From Alphaproteobacteria bacterium (GTDB lineage Bacteria; Pseudomonadota; Alphaproteobacteria; Caulobacterales; Maricaulaceae): a stretch of 64,000 nucleotides of DNA. Under the pieces are notes generated by a model that did not search any database, was not told where the DNA came from, and saw nothing but the letters and a program-made list of their open reading frames with translations. Below, one piece after another: positions 1 to 9,085 of the stretch. The DNA is taken from positions 744,001-808,000 of the forward strand of contig JANSXV010000001.1 of NCBI GenBank assembly GCA_024742735.1. Reading direction: 5' to 3'. Position 1 is the stretch's first letter. Every line of letters starts with the position of its first letter. A program made the position numbers and the translations under genes.

Positions 1-129
1 GGGCGCGCACGCCCCCTCCCCATGAGCCCTCCCCGTGAGGAATCGCGCCGCCTTACGCGAATGTTGCGCCTGTCCGGGCCAGGTGCGAAGCGCGCCGAGC
101 CGGGACCACGGAGATTGTTCTGCAAGGGG

Positions 130-158
130 TCCCGGACCGCCCTTTCGGGCGTCCGGGA
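130..158 (-). terminator. Hairpin downstream of lon
   Basis: A 12-13 bp stem (TCCCGGACGCCC pairing with GGGCGGTCCGGGA, loop GAAA, read on the minus strand) lies just after the lon stop codon. There is no clear T-run, so termination is inferred from position and stem strength. In the remaining bases of 1-182 I see no gene. Confidence 0.5.
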
Positions 159-182
159 TAGAGGGCGCCAAGCTGTGACGCC

Positions 183-2582
183 CTAGTGCGCCCGGGCCTG
201 CTCGCCGCCGGCCTCGCCGCCGGACACGGCCGCGAGCGCTGCTGCGTCGGCTTCGGTCCACTCCACCGGCTCGACTTCGCCCGCCAGAGCGTTCTGGAGC
301 ACTTCATCCACGGTCTCCACCGGAATGATGGACAGCTCGGACTTCACATTGTCCGGCACGTCCTCCAGGTCTTTGACGTTCTCCTGCGGGATCAGCACGG
401 TCTTCACGCCGCCACGCAGGGCCGCCAGCAGCTTCTCTTTCAGGCCGCCGATGGGCAGAACGCGGCCGCGAAGCGTGATCTCCCCGGTCATGGCGACGTC
501 CTTCTTCACCGGGATGCCGGTCAGGGTCGACACGATCGCGGTGATCATGGCGCCGCCCGCGCTCGGCCCGTCCTTGGGCGTCGCGCCTTCGGGCACGTGA
601 ACGTGGATGTCGGTGTTGCGGAACACGGTCGGCTTCACGCCCAGCGCCGGGGCCCGGCTTTGAACAAAGCTGTTCGCCGCCGAGATGGATTCCTTCATCA
701 CGTCGCGCAGATTGCCGGTGACCGTCATCTTGCCGCGGCCGGGCATCTTGACCGCCTCGATGGAGAGCAGATCCCCGCCGACCTCGGTCCAGGCCAGACC
801 CGTGACCAGACCCACCTGGTCCTCGGCCTCGGTCTCGCCGAAGCGGTGCTTACGCACACCGGCGAAGTCCTTGAGGTTCTCGGGCGTGATCGTGACGCTC
901 GTCGCCTCGCCCGAGACCAGCTGGCGCACGGTCTTGCGGGCCAGACGCGCCAGTTCGCGCTCGAGGTTCCGCACCCCGCTTTCGCGGGTGTAGTAGCGGA
1001 TCAGGTCGCGCAGGGCCTCGTCGGTGATCGTCCATTCGCCCTCTTTCAGGGCGTGGTTCGTCACCTGCTTGGGGATGAGGTGACGGCGGGCGATCTCCAC
1101 CTTCTCATCCTCGGTGTAGCCGGCGATGCGGATGATCTCCATGCGGTCCAGCAAGGGCTGAGGCATGTTCAGCGTGTTCGCCGTGGTGATGAACATCACG
1201 TCGGACAGGTCGTAGTCGACCTCCAGATAGTGGTCGTTGAACGTGGCGTTCTGTTCAGGATCGAGCACCTCCAGCAGCGCGGCGGACGGGTCGCCGCGAT
1301 AGTCCGCGCCCAGCTTGTCGATTTCGTCGAGCAGGAAGAGCGGATTGGAGTGCTTGGCCTTCTTCATGGACTGGATCAGCCGGCCCGGCATGGAGCCGAT
1401 ATAGGTGCGCCGGTGGCCGCGAATCTCGGCCTCATCGCGCACGCCGCCCAGAGACATGCGCACGAACTCGCGATTGGTCGCTTCCGCAATGGAGCGTCCC
1501 AGCGAGGTCTTGCCCACGCCCGGCGGACCGACCAGGCACAGGATCGGGCCTTTCAGCTTCTTGGTGCGCGCCTGAACAGCCAGGTGCTCGATGATGCGTT
1601 CCTTGACCTTCTCCAGACCATAATGATCGCGATCCAGGATCGCTTCGGCCTGGGCCAGATCAGACTTCACGCGCTTGCGCTTGTTCCAGGGAATGGACAG
1701 CAGCCAGTCCAGATAGTTGCGCACCACGGTGGATTCCGCCGACATGGGGCTCATCTGGCGCAGCTTCTTCATCTCCTGATCGGCCTTGGCGCGGGCCTCC
1801 TTGGAGAGCTTGGTCTTCTCGATGCGCTCTTCGAGTTCGGCGAGTTCTTCCTTGCCCTCGTCGCCCTCGCCCAGCTCGCGCTGGATCGCCTTCATCTGCT
1901 CGTTCAGATAATACTCGCGCTGGGTCTTCTCCATCTGGCGCTTCACGCGGCTGCGGATCTTCTTTTCGACCTGCAGGACGGAGATTTCGCCCTCCATCAG
2001 GCCGAACACCGCTTCAAGGCGCTCGGAGACGTTGGCGTTGGCGAGCAGCTCCTGCTTGTCAGCGATCTTCACCGCCAGATGCGCGGCGATCGTGTCGGCC
2101 ATCTTGGCCGGCTCGGTGATCTCTTCCACCGCAGACAGGGCCTCGGGCGGCACCTTCTTGTTCAGCTTGACGTAGTCCTGGAACTTCTCCGAGGCGGTGC
2201 GCATCAGCGCCTCGGCCTCCGAGGCGTCGGGAATGTTTTCCTCGACCAGCTCGGCTTCGGCCTCGAAATAGGCCTCGTTATCGAGGAAGCGCTTGATCGT
2301 CATGCGCCGGCCGCCCTCGACCAGCACCTTCACCGTGCCGTCGGGCAGTTTGAGAAGCTGCAGCACGCTCGCGACGACGCCGCTCTCATAGATGGCGTCG
2401 GTCGCCGGATCATCATCCGCAGCGCTTTTCTGAGTGGCGAGCAGGATCTGCTTGTCCGCGCGCATCACTTCTTCCAGGGCGCGCACAGACTTTTCGCGGC
2501 CGACGAAGAGCGGAACGATCATGTGGGGAAACACCACGATGTCGCGCAGCGGCAGCAAAGGAAGGGATTTTGTCTCAGTCAT
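183..2582 (-). CDS. lon: ATP-dependent protease Lon
   Basis: LonA-type AAA+ serine protease that degrades misfolded and regulatory proteins in the cytoplasm. The 799 residues are the normal family length. In order one sees the N-terminal substrate-binding LON domain (starts [20 protein letters not shown]), a coiled middle region, the AAA+ module with Walker [10 protein letters not shown], and the C-terminal protease domain with catalytic Ser in [11 protein letters not shown] and catalytic Lys in [12 protein letters not shown] chose the ATG at 2582 (MTETKSLP) because AGGAG sits 9 nt upstream; the ATG at 2591 would directly abut that site. About 190 bp separate it from the next minus-strand gene. 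I looked for a heat-shock promoter there and could not identify one. Identification is essentially certain. Confidence 0.98.
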   Translation of the reverse strand: MTETKSLPLLPLRDIVVFPHMIVPLFVGREKSVRALEEVMRADKQILLATQKSAADDDPATDAIYESGVVASVLQLLKLPDGTVKVLVEGGRRMTIKRFLDNEAYFEAEAELVEENIPDASEAEALMRTASEKFQDYVKLNKKVPPEALSAVEEITEPAKMADTIAAHLAVKIADKQELLANANVSERLEAVFGLMEGEISVLQVEKKIRSRVKRQMEKTQREYYLNEQMKAIQRELGEGDEGKEELAELEERIEKTKLSKEARAKADQEMKKLRQMSPMSAESTVVRNYLDWLLSIPWNKRKRVKSDLAQAEAILDRDHYGLEKVKERIIEHLAVQARTKKLKGPILCLVGPPGVGKTSLGRSIAEATNREFVRMSLGGVRDEAEIRGHRRTYIGSMPGRLIQSMKKAKHSNPLFLLDEIDKLGADYRGDPSAALLEVLDPEQNATFNDHYLEVDYDLSDVMFITTANTLNMPQPLLDRMEIIRIAGYTEDEKVEIARRHLIPKQVTNHALKEGEWTITDEALRDLIRYYTRESGVRNLERELARLARKTVRQLVSGEATSVTITPENLKDFAGVRKHRFGETEAEDQVGLVTGLAWTEVGGDLLSIEAVKMPGRGKMTVTGNLRDVMKESISAANSFVQSRAPALGVKPTVFRNTDIHVHVPEGATPKDGPSAGGAMITAIVSTLTGIPVKKDVAMTGEITLRGRVLPIGGLKEKLLAALRGGVKTVLIPQENVKDLEDVPDNVKSELSIIPVETVDEVLQNALAGEVEPVEWTEADAAALAAVSGGEAGGEQARAH

Positions 2583-2771
2583 CGAATTCATCTCCTGGCG
2601 GACCGGTCCTTGCGCCCTTGCTCTGGAAGCAACGCAAGGCCGGCGTCCTGCCCCCTCGTATCAATGCGGCGGGCGGCGGCCCCGTCTTAATGTCGGCAGC
2701 CTTCACCCGTTCGCGTCTTATCTCAAGTGGAGGCCGCTTATCCCCGCTTCAAGGCGAGGCGCTGCGCGCCC

Positions 2772-3836
2772 CTATCCCCGCTTGAAGAAGCCCGCCTCGA
2801 TCATGAAGGCGAACATGTCCTCCAGCGTCTCCTTCAAGGGCCGGTAGGTCATCCCCAGCTTCTCGACGCCTTTGGAGTTGTCGGCATGCCACTCGATGTC
2901 GACATTGCGCGCGATGTATTTGCGCGTGGTCATGGGGTTCAGCATCGGCCCGACCAGCCAGGCCAGCCATTTGGGGATCGGCCCCTTGGGCAGCGGATAA
3001 TCCGCCCCGTACGTGTCCCGAAGCTTGTCCGCCAGACCCAGGAAGTCGGTCTCCTCATTGGAGATGATGTGCCGGCCCTCAGCGTCGGGCAAAAAGCCCG
3101 CGCGCATGTGAGCCACGGCGAGGTCGCGCACATCCACCGTCCCGATGCCGATGCGCGGCGCGCCGGTCTTGAACGTGCCGTCGCCGAAGCCCTTCATCAG
3201 GGAGAAGCTCTCCGAGGTCGGACGCGGCTGCAGGGCCGGACCGAGCACGAAGCTGGGATTGACCACCACGAGCCGCCACCGGTCCTGGGCGGTCGCGATC
3301 TCCCATGCGGCGCGCTCAGCGACCGTCTTGGAATAGGAATAGGCCACGTGATCCAGGCTCGAGCTGGTGTTCCAGATCTCCTCGGTCAGCACGCCGCCGG
3401 GCGCGTCGGCCAGGTCCGCATTGTCGCCATAGATCGCCGCGCACGAGCTGGTCACCACCACCCGCTCGACGCTGTCCTGCCGGTTCGCCTCCTCAAGCAC
3501 GTTGCGCGTGCCGTTCAGCGCCGGATCGACCAGATCCTTCTGCGGATCGGTGATCTTCGAGGTGAAGGGCGAGGCGGTGTGGAACACGATCCGGCAGCCC
3601 GCCATGGCCTCGGCGAATGAGCCCTCATCCAGCAGATCGGCCTTGAAGAATTTGATCTCGCCTGGCGCGTTGGCGGCCAGGTTCACCAGATGAGCGAGCT
3701 TTTCAGCATTGTCCGGATCGCGCACGGCGGCGTGAACGGTCGCACCCGCGTCCAGCAGCGCCTTGACCACCCAGCCGGCGACATAGCCTGTCGCCCCTGT
3801 GACGAGGACGGGGGCGGACGTGTCGATGCTGCTCAT
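2772..3836 (-). CDS. NAD(P)-dependent epimerase / dihydroflavonol-reductase-like protein
   Basis: Extended short-chain dehydrogenase/reductase of 354 residues. The Rossmann motif VTGATGYVAGWVVKALL near the N-terminus and the catalytic YSYSK (Y-x3-K) around residue 167 are visible. Sequence character is that of the dihydroflavonol-4-reductase/cinnamoyl-CoA-reductase-like group, which reduces carbonyl groups with NADPH; the bacterial substrate cannot be told from sequence. The start has GAAAGG upstream. It lies between lon and a porin gene, all on the minus strand, with no functional link evident. Its end lies near a short tandem repeat of TATCCCCGCTT at about 2738 and 2772. Confidence 0.85.
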   Translation of the reverse strand: MSSIDTSAPVLVTGATGYVAGWVVKALLDAGATVHAAVRDPDNAEKLAHLVNLAANAPGEIKFFKADLLDEGSFAEAMAGCRIVFHTASPFTSKITDPQKDLVDPALNGTRNVLEEANRQDSVERVVVTSSCAAIYGDNADLADAPGGVLTEEIWNTSSSLDHVAYSYSKTVAERAAWEIATAQDRWRLVVVNPSFVLGPALQPRPTSESFSLMKGFGDGTFKTGAPRIGIGTVDVRDLAVAHMRAGFLPDAEGRHIISNEETDFLGLADKLRDTYGADYPLPKGPIPKWLAWLVGPMLNPMTTRKYIARNVDIEWHADNSKGVEKLGMTYRPLKETLEDMFAFMIEAGFFKRG

Positions 3837-3875
3837 GGCGGGCCTTTCGCTGGCGGGATTGCGCGCCAGCGTAGA

Positions 3876-5174
3876 CTAGAAATACCGGGTGAGCATCACA
3901 TAGCTGTAGATTGAATCCCCGTCCGCCGGGGCGCCGGGCGCGTCGGTGGCGAACTCGCCCTTGAACAATACGGCTGCGCCGGCTTCCAGCCGGTATGTGT
4001 CCGGCGCGATCCACCAGCGCAGGCGGGTGTCGATGACCTGGCCGACATGATCGCCGGAGGCGCCGGTCACATCGCGCAGACCCGCCCGGCGCCAGCGATC
4101 CGTATCCGAAGCCAGCGACACATCCTGCACCAGCACATGGGCCTGGAGCGGCCCTCGGCGCACTTCGACGCGGGCGCCGAGCGCGACGATGTTCTCCACA
4201 TCCAGCGGACCGAAAATGCCGGTCTGGCCCAGCGCCCCGCGCCGCAGGCCGTACAGCCGGTCAAAACCGTTATCCTCCGCGTCGCCCGGATCCTCATCGC
4301 CTGAGGCATACACCAGCTGGGCCGACACGCGCGGCGACCAAGCGCCTTCAAAGCTGTAACCCGCCTCGGCATGAACCTTGCCCGCAGCGACATCCTCGCC
4401 GCCACCGGTCTGACCGACCTGGCGCATGATCTCGAGATCGAAATCGATCGGGCCGCGTTCGCCGGAGATGCGGCCCCCCAAGGTGTAGCGGTCGTCCCCG
4501 CCGTCTTCGTTGAGGCCGTACAGATAAACCTCCCCGGTCACACCCGGAGCGAGTTCCTCACGCGTCAGGTGGGCGGCCCAGAACCGCGTATCCCAGTCGC
4601 CCTCGTCGAACTCGTGGTCGTTATCCAGAAGCGAGGCCCGGTCGCCGGGACGCCGGCTCACCGGCGCGGTGTAGAACGCGTCCAGCGTCAGGTCCGCGGA
4701 CAGCGCGAACACGCCGCGCACGCCCTCGAAACTCGCGGGGAAGTTCCGGAAGGAGTTCTCCCCGGCGAGGCGGCGCGAACCGATATTCATCACGAAGCGT
4801 CCGGCCTGGATCTCCCCGCCTTCGAATTCGGCCTGCACATAGGCCTGCAGAATCTCAAGCGTGTTGATGGCGGTGGAGGTGAGATAGCTGCCGTCATCGG
4901 TCAGCCAGGCGCGTGAATCGAAGAATTCGCCGCCGAGGGTGAGCGGCCCCGCGTCGTATTCGGCCAGCGCGCGCGTGCGCCAGCTGAGCTGCTGATCGGA
5001 GCCCCCGCGTCCGGCGCGATAGGCGCCGCTGAGCGTCTCGTAGCGCACGCGCGTGGACGCCTCGAAGGTGAAGGGCGAGGCCGCCGGCGCATCGTCCGCG
5101 AAGGCCGGCGCAGTCAGTCCGGCTGCGGCGATCGCGCCGCTCAGAGCGGCCATGGTCGAAAATCGGATCAACAT
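3876..5174 (-). CDS. Outer-membrane beta-barrel protein (alginate-export/porin family)
   Basis: Secreted outer-membrane protein of 432 residues from the chosen start. It opens with a Sec signal peptide (MLIRFSTMAALSGAIAAAGL, cleavage near AFA-DD). The mature part is a string of alternating hydrophobic/polar strands with aromatic girdles and ends in a C-terminal Phe (YVMLTRYF), as barrel proteins recognised by the Bam machinery do. Strand patterns such as FEASTRVRYETLSGAY and the paired R/D-rich strands recall the alginate_exp/OprO-like porins. GGGGAGG lies directly upstream of ATG 5174; TTG 5171 is possible. The upstream reading frame to 5315 has no signal-peptide character and was discarded. 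Substrate unknown. Confidence 0.75.
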   Translation of the reverse strand: MLIRFSTMAALSGAIAAAGLTAPAFADDAPAASPFTFEASTRVRYETLSGAYRAGRGGSDQQLSWRTRALAEYDAGPLTLGGEFFDSRAWLTDDGSYLTSTAINTLEILQAYVQAEFEGGEIQAGRFVMNIGSRRLAGENSFRNFPASFEGVRGVFALSADLTLDAFYTAPVSRRPGDRASLLDNDHEFDEGDWDTRFWAAHLTREELAPGVTGEVYLYGLNEDGGDDRYTLGGRISGERGPIDFDLEIMRQVGQTGGGEDVAAGKVHAEAGYSFEGAWSPRVSAQLVYASGDEDPGDAEDNGFDRLYGLRRGALGQTGIFGPLDVENIVALGARVEVRRGPLQAHVLVQDVSLASDTDRWRRAGLRDVTGASGDHVGQVIDTRLRWWIAPDTYRLEAGAAVLFKGEFATDAPGAPADGDSIYSYVMLTRYF

Positions 5175-5326
5175 CCCCTCCCCGGATTGCTGTCTATAAC
5201 TTGGGGCGAGCAGGGTTAATGTCGAGAGTGGACGCAGGCACTCAAAGCCCGATCGCCGCTTCGCTGGCTGGGCGCTAAGGCGGGGCATGTTAGGCTTGCC
5301 GCGCAAATCCATCAAAGGAGCAGGAA

Positions 5327-5569
5327 ATGGGATTGATCGTCTGGCTTCTGATTGGCCTGGCGGCCGGCTATCTCGCCGGCTACGTCATGAAGGGCAAGCG
5401 GCCCTACGGCCTCCTCGGCGACCTGGGCCTCGGCATTCTGGGCGCAGTGGTCGGCGGCTTCCTGCTGGGCCTGGTCGGGTTTTCCGGCAGCGGGCTGATC
5501 GCGACCTTCATCACCGCCTTCATCGGCGCGGTGATCCTGATCTTCCTGGTGCGCCAGTTCAAACGCTAG
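5327..5569 (+). CDS. GlsB/YeaQ/YmgE-family small membrane protein
   Basis: An 80-residue inner-membrane protein with three hydrophobic, glycine-rich segments (LIVWLLIGLAAGYLAGYVM, a GLGILGAVVGGFLLGLVG stretch, and FITAFIGAVILIFLV). This is the layout of the transglycosylase-associated / YeaQ stress-response family, whose biochemical role is not established. AAAGGAG precedes the ATG at good spacing. It is divergent from the porin gene, and its stop overlaps the convergent yacG stop by 4 nt. Confidence 0.85.
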   Translation: MGLIVWLLIGLAAGYLAGYVMKGKRPYGLLGDLGLGILGAVVGGFLLGLVGFSGSGLIATFITAFIGAVILIFLVRQFKR

Positions 5570-5766
5570 GCGTCGTCGTCCTGAGGACGCTCCTGAGGCG
5601 GCAGCGCCTCGGGATCGACCGGCTCGCCCGGGACCGCGTAAGCGCCGGAGAACCACTTGCCCAGATCGGCGTCCGCGCAGCGTTTCGAGCAGAACGGCCG
5701 GTAGGCTTTCTGCGAAGGTTTTTTACAGATCGGACAGGGCGAAGCGGTCGTCTGGGGATCGGCCAT
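5566..5766 (-). CDS. yacG: DNA gyrase inhibitor / zinc-binding protein YacG
   Basis: A 66-residue zinc ribbon with CPICKKP...FCSKRCADADLGKWFSG, the family signature C-x2-C-x(~15)-C-x3-C followed by the LGKW helix. The E. coli homologue binds GyrB and inhibits gyrase. It is the last gene of the minus-strand murA-to-yacG run and begins 4 nt after the RNase E/G-like gene. The acidic proline-rich tail (PPQERPQDDDA) is typical of alphaproteobacterial members. Confidence 0.92.
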   Translation of the reverse strand: MADPQTTASPCPICKKPSQKAYRPFCSKRCADADLGKWFSGAYAVPGEPVDPEALPPQERPQDDDA

Positions 5767-5770
5767 GGAC

Positions 5771-6832
5771 TCAGGCTCTCACATCAAAGCCGCGCGGCGC
5801 CAGCTCTTCGCCCAGCTCCAGGGTGAAGCGCGCGCCAAGGCGGTCTGTCATGGACTTGCGCCAGCCGATCGCGTCGGCCTCCAGCCAGGCGTGAACCTCA
5901 GCGCCGGCGCGCAACACCAGTTTCGCTGACCGATTCGCCCGGCCCTCGCGCTCCAGGCCCCGCAGGGCGGCCAGTGAGCAGGTCTCCACGCTCTCAACGC
6001 CGAAGCGCTCCCAGCAGATCTCGTGCAACGCCCGGCCCAGGCGCTGTCGGGCCAGCTCCACGATGGCGAAGCGGGAGGACGGCGCGATGTCGATCTTGGC
6101 CGGATCATTGCGGAAGGCGCCCTTCATGGCCTGATCCAGCGCGCTCTGATCGGCCTTCTTCTTCAGCGGCAGGAAATCGATGGCGACCACGCCGCCAATC
6201 CCGCGCAGGCGGATCTGGCGCCCGGCCTCGCGCGCGGCGGCCTTGTTCAGGTCCAGGGCGAATTTCTGCCCGGTGGATTGCGCCTTGCGTCCGGAGGCGT
6301 CGACATCGATAGCGGTCAGGGCCGTCACCGGCTCGATGATCAGACGCCCGCCGCCGGGAACGGCCACGACCGGCTCCAGCGCCGCCTCGAACAGATCGTC
6401 CAGACTCACCTCCGCCTCGGCCGGAGTGCGCACGGGCGCGTCGAACATCATGGACAGGCGCTCAGCCAGGGGCGGCGCGGACACGACGGTGGCGGGCGCA
6501 TCGCCGTCCTCCACCTCGAACAGGGCGAGCGTCGGCCCCTTGTCCTGGAACTGCTCGCGCGCGATCTGGACACCGATCGCCGAGCCGTTGGTCATCCCGT
6601 CCGGGCGCCCGCTCTTGCCGAAGGGCAGGAACCCGTCCGGGCCCTTGCCCAGGGCTACGAAGGCGCCGTTCAGCCCCGCCTCGATGCTGGTTACGCGCCC
6701 GCGAAACACTTCTCCGCGCACGGCGCGCGCCTTGCGCTCGCTCCAGCGTTCCAGGTGCAATTCCACGGCCCGGTCCCCGTCCATGACGGCGGCGCGGGTC
6801 TCGCCCACATTCTGCTCGGCGACGATCCTCAA
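5771..6832 (-). CDS. Short ribonuclease E/G-family protein
   Basis: Endoribonuclease-family protein of 353 residues, shorter than E. coli RNase G (about 490). An S1-like RNA-binding region is seen near residues 38-90 (RGEVFRGRVTSIEAGLNGAF). The DNase I-like catalytic part keeps two candidate metal-binding aspartates in AIDVDASG and GGVVAIDFLPL. The CPxC zinc-link motif of classical RNase E/G is not visible. The likely start is a TTG overlapping the maf stop, suggesting translational coupling. Its place between maf and yacG matches the usual alphaproteobacterial context. RNA substrates are unknown; the organism's full-length RNase E would lie elsewhere. Confidence 0.85.
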   Translation of the reverse strand: MRIVAEQNVGETRAAVMDGDRAVELHLERWSERKARAVRGEVFRGRVTSIEAGLNGAFVALGKGPDGFLPFGKSGRPDGMTNGSAIGVQIAREQFQDKGPTLALFEVEDGDAPATVVSAPPLAERLSMMFDAPVRTPAEAEVSLDDLFEAALEPVVAVPGGGRLIIEPVTALTAIDVDASGRKAQSTGQKFALDLNKAAAREAGRQIRLRGIGGVVAIDFLPLKKKADQSALDQAMKGAFRNDPAKIDIAPSSRFAIVELARQRLGRALHEICWERFGVESVETCSLAALRGLEREGRANRSAKLVLRAGAEVHAWLEADAIGWRKSMTDRLGARFTLELGEELAPRGFDVRA

Positions 6833-7422
6833 AACACGTATCCCAATCCGTTCAACAGCTGGCGGGTTTCATAGACCGGCAGGCCCACCACGCCGGTATA
6901 GGAGCCGATCAACCGCACCACATAGGCGCCCGCCAGCCCCTGTATGCCATAGCCGCCGGCCTTGCCGTTCCACTCGCCACTGTTCAGGTAAGCCGTGATC
7001 TCGCCCTCGCTCAGCGGCTTGAAACTGACCTTCGTCTCCACGACCCGGCTCGCCTCCCGCCCGTCGGGTGCGCGCACGGCGACGCCAGTGAAGACCCGGT
7101 GATTGCGGCCGCTGAGCAGGCGCAGACAGCGCTCGGCCTCTTCGCGCGCTTCGGTCTTGGGCAGGATGCGCCGGCCGACCCCCACGACCGTATCGCTGGC
7201 CAGGACGAAGCAGCCTGGATGCTGCGCGGCGGCGAGCTTGTCTTCAGCCAGACGCAGGGCCAGCGCCCGCGGCGTCTCGCCGGGGCGCTCGGATTCGTCG
7301 ATGTCAGCAGGGGCGATCTGATCAGGCGTGGCGCCGATCTGGATCAGAAGCTCGCGCCGGCGCGGCGAGGCGCTGGCCAGCACGAGCGGCGCGCGGGGTT
7401 CAGACCCCATCGCGCCGGTCAC
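6829..7422 (-). CDS. maf: Maf-like nucleotide pyrophosphatase
   Basis: House-cleaning nucleoside-triphosphate pyrophosphatase of 197 residues. It shows the Maf N-terminal signature [18 protein letters not shown], the [16 protein letters not shown] block and the C-terminal [15 protein letters not shown], which hold the known substrate and catalytic residues. Family members hydrolyse dTTP/UTP or modified nucleotides. The GTG at 7422 overlaps the infA stop by 4 nt; the in-frame ATG at 7410 is an alternative that would begin MGSEPRAPL. It is part of the overlapping infA-maf-RNase run. Confidence 0.93.
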   Translation of the reverse strand: MTGAMGSEPRAPLVLASASPRRRELLIQIGATPDQIAPADIDESERPGETPRALALRLAEDKLAAAQHPGCFVLASDTVVGVGRRILPKTEAREEAERCLRLLSGRNHRVFTGVAVRAPDGREASRVVETKVSFKPLSEGEITAYLNSGEWNGKAGGYGIQGLAGAYVVRLIGSYTGVVGLPVYETRQLLNGLGYVF

Positions 7423-7637
7423 TTGAAGCGATAGGTGATGCGCCCCTTGGTCAGGTCGTAGGGCGTCATCTCGACCAGGACCTTGTCGCCGGCCAGTACG
7501 CGGATGCGGTTCTTGCGCATCTTGCCGGCGGTGTGGGCGATGATCTCGTGATCGTTTTCAAGTTTGACCTTGAAGGTCGCGTTGGGAAGGAGTTCCACGA
7601 CTTCACCGGGGAACTCCAGGAGTTCTTCTTTCGACAT
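7419..7637 (-). CDS. infA: Translation initiation factor IF-1
   Basis: A 72-residue OB-fold protein that binds the 30S A site during initiation. The sequence [20 protein letters not shown] through GRITYRFK is near-canonical IF-1. The gene lies inside the minus-strand housekeeping operon, preceded by an 85-bp gap after the phosphatase-like gene that probably carries its own promoter, and followed by maf with a 4-nt overlap. Confidence 0.98.
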   Translation of the reverse strand: MSKEELLEFPGEVVELLPNATFKVKLENDHEIIAHTAGKMRKNRIRVLAGDKVLVEMTPYDLTKGRITYRFK

Positions 7638-7722
7638 GCATCTCCTCTGGCGCTAGGCGCGGCGTTCTTTTGCAGGCGCGCTATATAGGCCGGAACCCCC
7701 CGCCCCGTCGAGAACTGAAACT

Positions 7723-8151
7723 CTACGCAGATTCGCGCACATAGCGCGCGATGAGCGCGTCGATGGCCTCCCGGGCGGCCCGGTAGGCCTCCAGCCGGGT
7801 CTCCCGTCCGCCCGGAGCGGTCGTGGGATCAGCCACGGGCCAGAACTGAAATTCCGCGTCCCGGCGCTCAGCGAAGGCGGCCGCGTCCGGGCCGGCCTCC
7901 TCGGCCAGACACACCACCAGCTCGACAGGATCATCAGCGGCTTCCGCCAGATCCCGGCACTCAAAGCCTGACAGATCCACGCCTTTTTCCGCCATGACCG
8001 AGATCATGAACCCGTCCGGCCAGGCCGCGGGCGCAATCCCGCAGGACACCGACTGGGCGTCATCGCCGAAGCGCAACCGCCACAGACCTTCCGCCATGGG
8101 CGAACGCACGGCGTTGCGTGCGCAGACGAACACGACGGCCGGTGGGCTCAC
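7723..8151 (-). CDS. Low-molecular-weight protein tyrosine phosphatase / ArsC-like protein
   Basis: A 142-residue phosphatase-fold protein with the P-loop C-x5-R-S as VCARNAVRSPMAEG at residues 10-20, diagnostic of LMW-PTP and thioredoxin-linked arsenate reductases. No further arsenate-reductase cysteine pair is obvious, so a phosphatase is more likely. Start is GTG overlapping the upstream UPF0262 stop (GTGA), with GGAGGGGGGC directly before it. Physiological substrate unknown. Confidence 0.85.
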   Translation of the reverse strand: MSPPAVVFVCARNAVRSPMAEGLWRLRFGDDAQSVSCGIAPAAWPDGFMISVMAEKGVDLSGFECRDLAEAADDPVELVVCLAEEAGPDAAAFAERRDAEFQFWPVADPTTAPGGRETRLEAYRAAREAIDALIARYVRESA

Positions 8152-8621
8152 GCCCCCCTCCGGTGCAACGCGCAGATCAGGGTGAACAGGCGCCGGGCGG
8201 TGTCAAAATCCACCTCGATCTTCCCATTCAGCCGCTCGCGCAGGAGTGTGGAGCCTTCGTTGTGGACGCCGCGCCGGGCCATATCGATGGTCTCGATCTG
8301 GCTCAGCGGCGCATCGCGGACGGCCGAGTAGTAGTTCTCGCACATCAGGAAATAGTCCTTGATGATGCGGCGCAGCGGCCCCAACGAGAATACGAACATG
8401 CGAACCGGCGAGCCGTCGGCGCGCTTCACGTCGAAGACCAGCTTCTGATCCTCGATCGCCAGGCGCAGGGCGTAGGGTCCGGCTTCAGAGCCGGCGGGGA
8501 CGAACTTGTTGGATTCAAGAAGGTCGGCGATGGCCACGCGGCGCTCATGCTCCACGTTCTCGTCGGCCTTGCCGATGGTCAGCTGGTCCAGCTCCACCGA
8601 AACCAGATGATGATCGCTCAT
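8148..8621 (-). CDS. UPF0262 family protein
   Basis: A 157-residue cytoplasmic protein matching the alphaproteobacterial UPF0262 family (opens HHLVSVELDQLTIGKADENV, then VEHERRVAIADLLESNKF). Function is uncharacterised. Start ATG overlaps the DUF2948 stop (ATGA) and its stop overlaps the phosphatase start, so it is co-translated with both. This position downstream of murA is conserved in related genomes, where hisD often lies next to it; hisD is absent here. Confidence 0.85.
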   Translation of the reverse strand: MSDHHLVSVELDQLTIGKADENVEHERRVAIADLLESNKFVPAGSEAGPYALRLAIEDQKLVFDVKRADGSPVRMFVFSLGPLRRIIKDYFLMCENYYSAVRDAPLSQIETIDMARRGVHNEGSTLLRERLNGKIEVDFDTARRLFTLICALHRRGA

Positions 8622-9070
8622 GCGCCGCCCTCCGGCTCGTCAGGATGCTGAGGCCGCGCCGAGGCCGGCCAGGGGTCGGACAGGTCGGCCAGCACCAGAT
8701 CTACGCAGTCCACCTCCAGGCGCAGCACACCGCCGCCGGAGAACGTGAAGACCAGCGCGCCCGAGGGCGGGTCGCCGGCTTCGAACGTGACGCTGAGCAG
8801 GCTGACCACGGCGTCATCAGCGCCCTGCTTGAGCCTGTGGCCCCTTGCGGCGGTGACCTCGCCGGCCTGCAGGGCCGTGCGCACCCGCTCGCCGCGGCCC
8901 TTGCGCGCGCCTTCCCAGCGATAGCGGTTCAGCGCCAGGGTGAAGCGCCGCGCATTGGGCTCATAGTGAAAGTCGCCGATCTGGCCCACAGCGTCCTGCA
9001 ACGCAGCGGAGACCGGCGGCACGTCGTCGGGCTCGCGCGCGATCAGTCTCAGCGGCGCCGTGGCGGTCAT
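8618..9070 (-). CDS. DUF2948 family protein
   Basis: A 150-residue protein (MTATAPLRLIAREPDDVPPV...) of the DUF2948 family, found downstream of murA in many alphaproteobacteria. No catalytic motif is visible; the body is beta-rich (GALVFTFSGGGVLRLEVDCVDLVL). Starts 15 nt after the murA stop and overlaps the next gene by 4 nt. Function unknown. Confidence 0.82.
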   Translation of the reverse strand: MTATAPLRLIAREPDDVPPVSAALQDAVGQIGDFHYEPNARRFTLALNRYRWEGARKGRGERVRTALQAGEVTAARGHRLKQGADDAVVSLLSVTFEAGDPPSGALVFTFSGGGVLRLEVDCVDLVLADLSDPWPASARPQHPDEPEGGA

Positions 9071-9085
9071 GGGGCGGGCCTCTTC

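Noticed and set aside
186-2690. 834-codon plus-strand open frame opposite lon
   Set aside because: It lies antisense to a certain lon gene, is rich in His/Gly/Arg/Leu as expected of GC-rich shadow frames, and has no domain.
2583-2771. Heat-shock (sigma-32-type) promoter for lon
   Set aside because: I could not find a CTTGAA-like box at proper distance from a CCCCAT-like box.
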